A stretch of 64,000 nucleotides of DNA from an uncultured Solirubrobacteraceae bacterium (lineage in GTDB: Bacteria; Actinomycetota; Thermoleophilia; Solirubrobacterales; Solirubrobacteraceae), in assembly GCA_902806175.1 (NCBI GenBank), contig CADCVQ010000087.1, positions 1 through 64,000 on the forward strand, read 5' to 3'. The notes beneath the pieces were generated by a model, which worked only from the letters and a program-made list of their open reading frames with translations, did not search any database and had not been told where the DNA came from. A program made the position numbers and the translations under genes. Positions within the stretch are counted from its first letter, which is position 1. Each line of letters opens with the position of its first letter. Shown in pieces: positions 62,329 through 64,000 of this stretch.

Positions 62329-63429
62329 ATGCCCACACGCGTCCTCATCTTCACGGCCTCGATCGGCGCCGGCCACGACCGGCCCGCGCGGGTGCTCGCC
62401 GGCGCCCTGCGCGAGCGCGACACGACCGTCGAGGTCGTCGACGGCCTCGAGCTCACCGGGCCGGTCGCGCGCACGATCATCGGCGGCGGATCGAAGGTCG
62501 ACTCGACCGCCGGCAACCTCGCGTTCAACGCCGGTTACGTGCTCGGCACCCGCATCGCACCGCTGCGGCGCGCCGGCGCGGAGGCTCTGGACAGGCTCAC
62601 GCGCCGCGGCTTCGAGGCCTTCCTGCGCGACCATCCGGCCGACGTGGTCGTCTCGACCTACCCGCTGTGGTCGCAGCTGCTCGGGCGCTTGCGCTCCGAC
62701 GGCACGCTGGCCACGCCGCTCGTGAGCGCGATCACGGACCTCGCGGCGCTGCACCACTGGGCCCACCCGGGTATCGACCTGCACCTCATCACCCATCCCG
62801 AGTCCGCCGCCGAGGTGCGCACGATCGCCGGGCCGGGTGCGCGGATCGAGGCGGTCCACGGGCTGACCGACCTCGGTTTCACCGATCCGCCGCCGCGCAA
62901 CGTCGCGCGCAGCGAGCTCGAGCTGCCGGCGCGCGGATCGCTCGTCGTCGTGTCCGGCGGCGGCTGGGGCGTCGGCGACCTGCCCGCTGCGACCGATACC
63001 GCGCTGCATTACGGCGCCGACACGGTCGTCGTGCTCGTCGGCCACAACGAGCGCGCGCGCGAGCGGATGCAGGCCGCCTACGCGGAAGACAGCCGGGTGC
63101 AGGTCTGGGGCTTCACCGACAGGATGGTCACGCTGCTGTCGGCGGCCGACGTGCTGATCCACTCGACCGCGGGGTTGACCGTGCTGGAGGCGCTGATGTG
63201 CGACTGCCGCGTCATCTCCTACGGCTGGGAGCGCGGGCACATCCGCGCCAACAACCGCGCGTACGAGCAGCTCGGGATGGTCTCCGTCGCGCGCACCCGC
63301 CCGCAGCTCGCCCACGCGCTGATCCACGCGCTCGCGGCGCCGCCGCTGGGGCCACAGGTGCCGCAGCTGCCGGCGGCGGCCGATCTCGTGCTCGGGCTGA
63401 CGCAGCGCGAGCAGGTAACCGCGGGCTGA
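62329..63429 (+). CDS. Glycosyltransferase, MGDG-synthase/MurG-like
   Basis: The 366-residue GT-B-fold protein begins VLIFTASIGAGHDRPARVL, the glycine-rich GxGH motif of monogalactosyl-diacylglycerol synthase-type and MurG-type transferases, and its donor-site half carries VVVSGGGWGVGDLP, WGFTDRM and STAGLTVLEAL. It probably adds a sugar to a lipid acceptor. It is divergent from the FAD oxidase gene and may share its lipid context. Confidence 0.82.
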   Translation: MPTRVLIFTASIGAGHDRPARVLAGALRERDTTVEVVDGLELTGPVARTIIGGGSKVDSTAGNLAFNAGYVLGTRIAPLRRAGAEALDRLTRRGFEAFLRDHPADVVVSTYPLWSQLLGRLRSDGTLATPLVSAITDLAALHHWAHPGIDLHLITHPESAAEVRTIAGPGARIEAVHGLTDLGFTDPPPRNVARSELELPARGSLVVVSGGGWGVGDLPAATDTALHYGADTVVVLVGHNERARERMQAAYAEDSRVQVWGFTDRMVTLLSAADVLIHSTAGLTVLEALMCDCRVISYGWERGHIRANNRAYEQLGMVSVARTRPQLAHALIHALAAPPLGPQVPQLPAAADLVLGLTQREQVTAG

Positions 63430-63442
63430 ACCGCAGCCTGGC

Positions 63443-63462
63443 GCGCTCGTCACGGTGAGCGC
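63443..63462 (+). terminator. Weak hairpin after the glycosyltransferase gene
   Basis: GCGCTC and GAGCGC form a 6-bp stem around an 8-nt loop, 14 nt after the stop. Confidence 0.3.
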
Positions 63463-63466
63463 GAAC

Positions 63467-63472
63467 TATCGT
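63467..63472 (+). promoter_or_regulatory. -10 box TATCGT for the Nudix gene
   Basis: TATCGT ends 7 nt before the ATG at 63480. Confidence 0.5.
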
Positions 63473-63479
63473 TGCTCGC

Positions 63480-64000
63480 ATGCAGCAGCCGGCCATCCTC
63501 GCTCGCGGCCACTGGCCCGCCGAGCGCGTGCGTGCGCGCTGGCGCGAGGAGCTCTACGAGCCGCCGCAGGACAAGGCCGTCGCCGCCGACGCGGCGATCG
63601 CCGCCCTGCGCGAGCGCGGTTCGCCCAGCCACGACGGCCTGTCGGCGCGCCTCATCGCCCATGCCGAGCAGGGCGACGAGCTGCTGCTGGAGCTGCAGCC
63701 GGTGCGCTGGGCGCTGCGGCTCGTCGACGGCGACGCGTCGTACTCGCTGGCCGCGCTCGCCGTCACGCGCGCCGCCGACGGGCGCTGGCTGGCCGGTCGC
63801 CGCGCCCCCTGGCTGTCGTCATGGCCCGGACGCTGGGCGCTCGGCGCCGGCGGCGCCGTCGACGTGGGCGAGAGCCCCGCGCAGACGCTGTCGCGCGAAC
63901 TCGACGAGGAGTGGGCGGTGCAACCCGAGCGGCTCACGGTCGAGGCGCTCGTGCGCCTGCCACACCGGCTCGTCATGGTCGTCGGCCTCGCCTGGCTGCC
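63480..64000 (+). CDS. Nudix hydrolase, truncated by the window end
   Basis: The frame from the ATG at 63480 stays open to the window edge (173 codons). After about 115 residues it carries a Nudix box, GGAVDVGESPAQTLSRELDE then EWAV, which fits Gx5Ex7REUxEExGU except that the final Gly is replaced by Ala. Nudix enzymes hydrolyse nucleoside-diphosphate derivatives; substrate unknown. The N-terminal 100 residues form an extra domain. The probable start is supported by the -10 box 7 nt upstream. Confidence 0.8.
   Translation, partial: MQQPAILARGHWPAERVRARWREELYEPPQDKAVAADAAIAALRERGSPSHDGLSARLIAHAEQGDELLLELQPVRWALRLVDGDASYSLAALAVTRAADGRWLAGRRAPWLSSWPGRWALGAGGAVDVGESPAQTLSRELDEEWAVQPERLTVEALVRLPHRLVMVVGLAWL

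Overview
The window is a roughly 70 % G+C (by eye) bacterial chromosome segment with dense, often overlapping genes on both strands. A WhiG/FliA-type sigma factor, a six-gene mce operon, a group II truncated haemoglobin, a secreted GGW-type cysteine motif and heavy use of GTG starts point to Actinomycetota. The set of small lineage-type proteins suggests class Thermoleophilia (Solirubrobacterales, Conexibacter/Solirubrobacter-like); that placement is inference. I saw no rRNA, tRNA, CRISPR array or intact insertion sequence.

Layout. 0-4 kb: lipoprotein sugar-dehydrogenase propeller, sugar epimerase and an OmpR-type two-component pair. 4-6.2 kb: a TetR regulator divergent from two tandem paralogous membrane proteins and a flavodoxin-fold reductase, with a palindromic operator over the promoter. 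6.3-10.2 kb: GGDEF-EAL protein, M50-type membrane protease, truncated haemoglobin, DUF2294 protein. 10.6-13.9 kb: AraC regulator, VOC protein and a short UvrA-like ATPase. 14.1-16.4 kb: methyltransferase, sulfite-oxidase-like molybdoprotein, its FAD partner broken by an in-frame TAG, and a zinc-ribbon protein. 16.4-19.8 kb: a two-gene secreted operon (metallophosphoesterase and GH43-like propeller) sharing four copies of an 83-residue six-cysteine module. 20-32.7 kb: housekeeping and small genes (TfoX-like, Nudix, L,D-transpeptidase, enolase-superfamily, sigma factor, quinone reductase, two PfkB kinases, ferritin-like plus cupredoxin, dCTP deaminase, citrate synthase).

33-43.4 kb: a minus-strand operon in which a YgjP-type metallopeptidase is followed by six Mce proteins, each Mce junction being a 4-nt stop/start overlap, with a PfkB kinase 20 nt downstream; no YrbE permease gene is present. 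43.5-51 kb: an MFS exporter with an extra C-terminal domain, MBL hydrolase, class V aminotransferase, M29 aminopeptidase and secreted subtilase. 51-51.6 kb: a patch of gene remnants. 51.6-64 kb: alkyltransferase-like protein, pyruvate kinase, TVP38-type membrane protein, ABC1 kinase, a divergent glyoxalase II-like/glyoxalase I pair, a secreted TolB-like propeller, Ppx/GppA phosphatase, DUF427 protein, FAD oxidase, glycosyltransferase and a Nudix gene cut by the window end.

Two themes recur. Many start codons lie 6-9 nt after a TANNNT -10 box, implying largely leaderless transcripts; three divergent gene pairs have back-to-back overlapping -10 boxes in 24-26 nt gaps. Decay is also visible: a nonsense-interrupted reductase, a trypsin-like protease tail, and Fic and AlbA_2 fragments. 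The most novel-looking item is the repeated secreted six-cysteine module.
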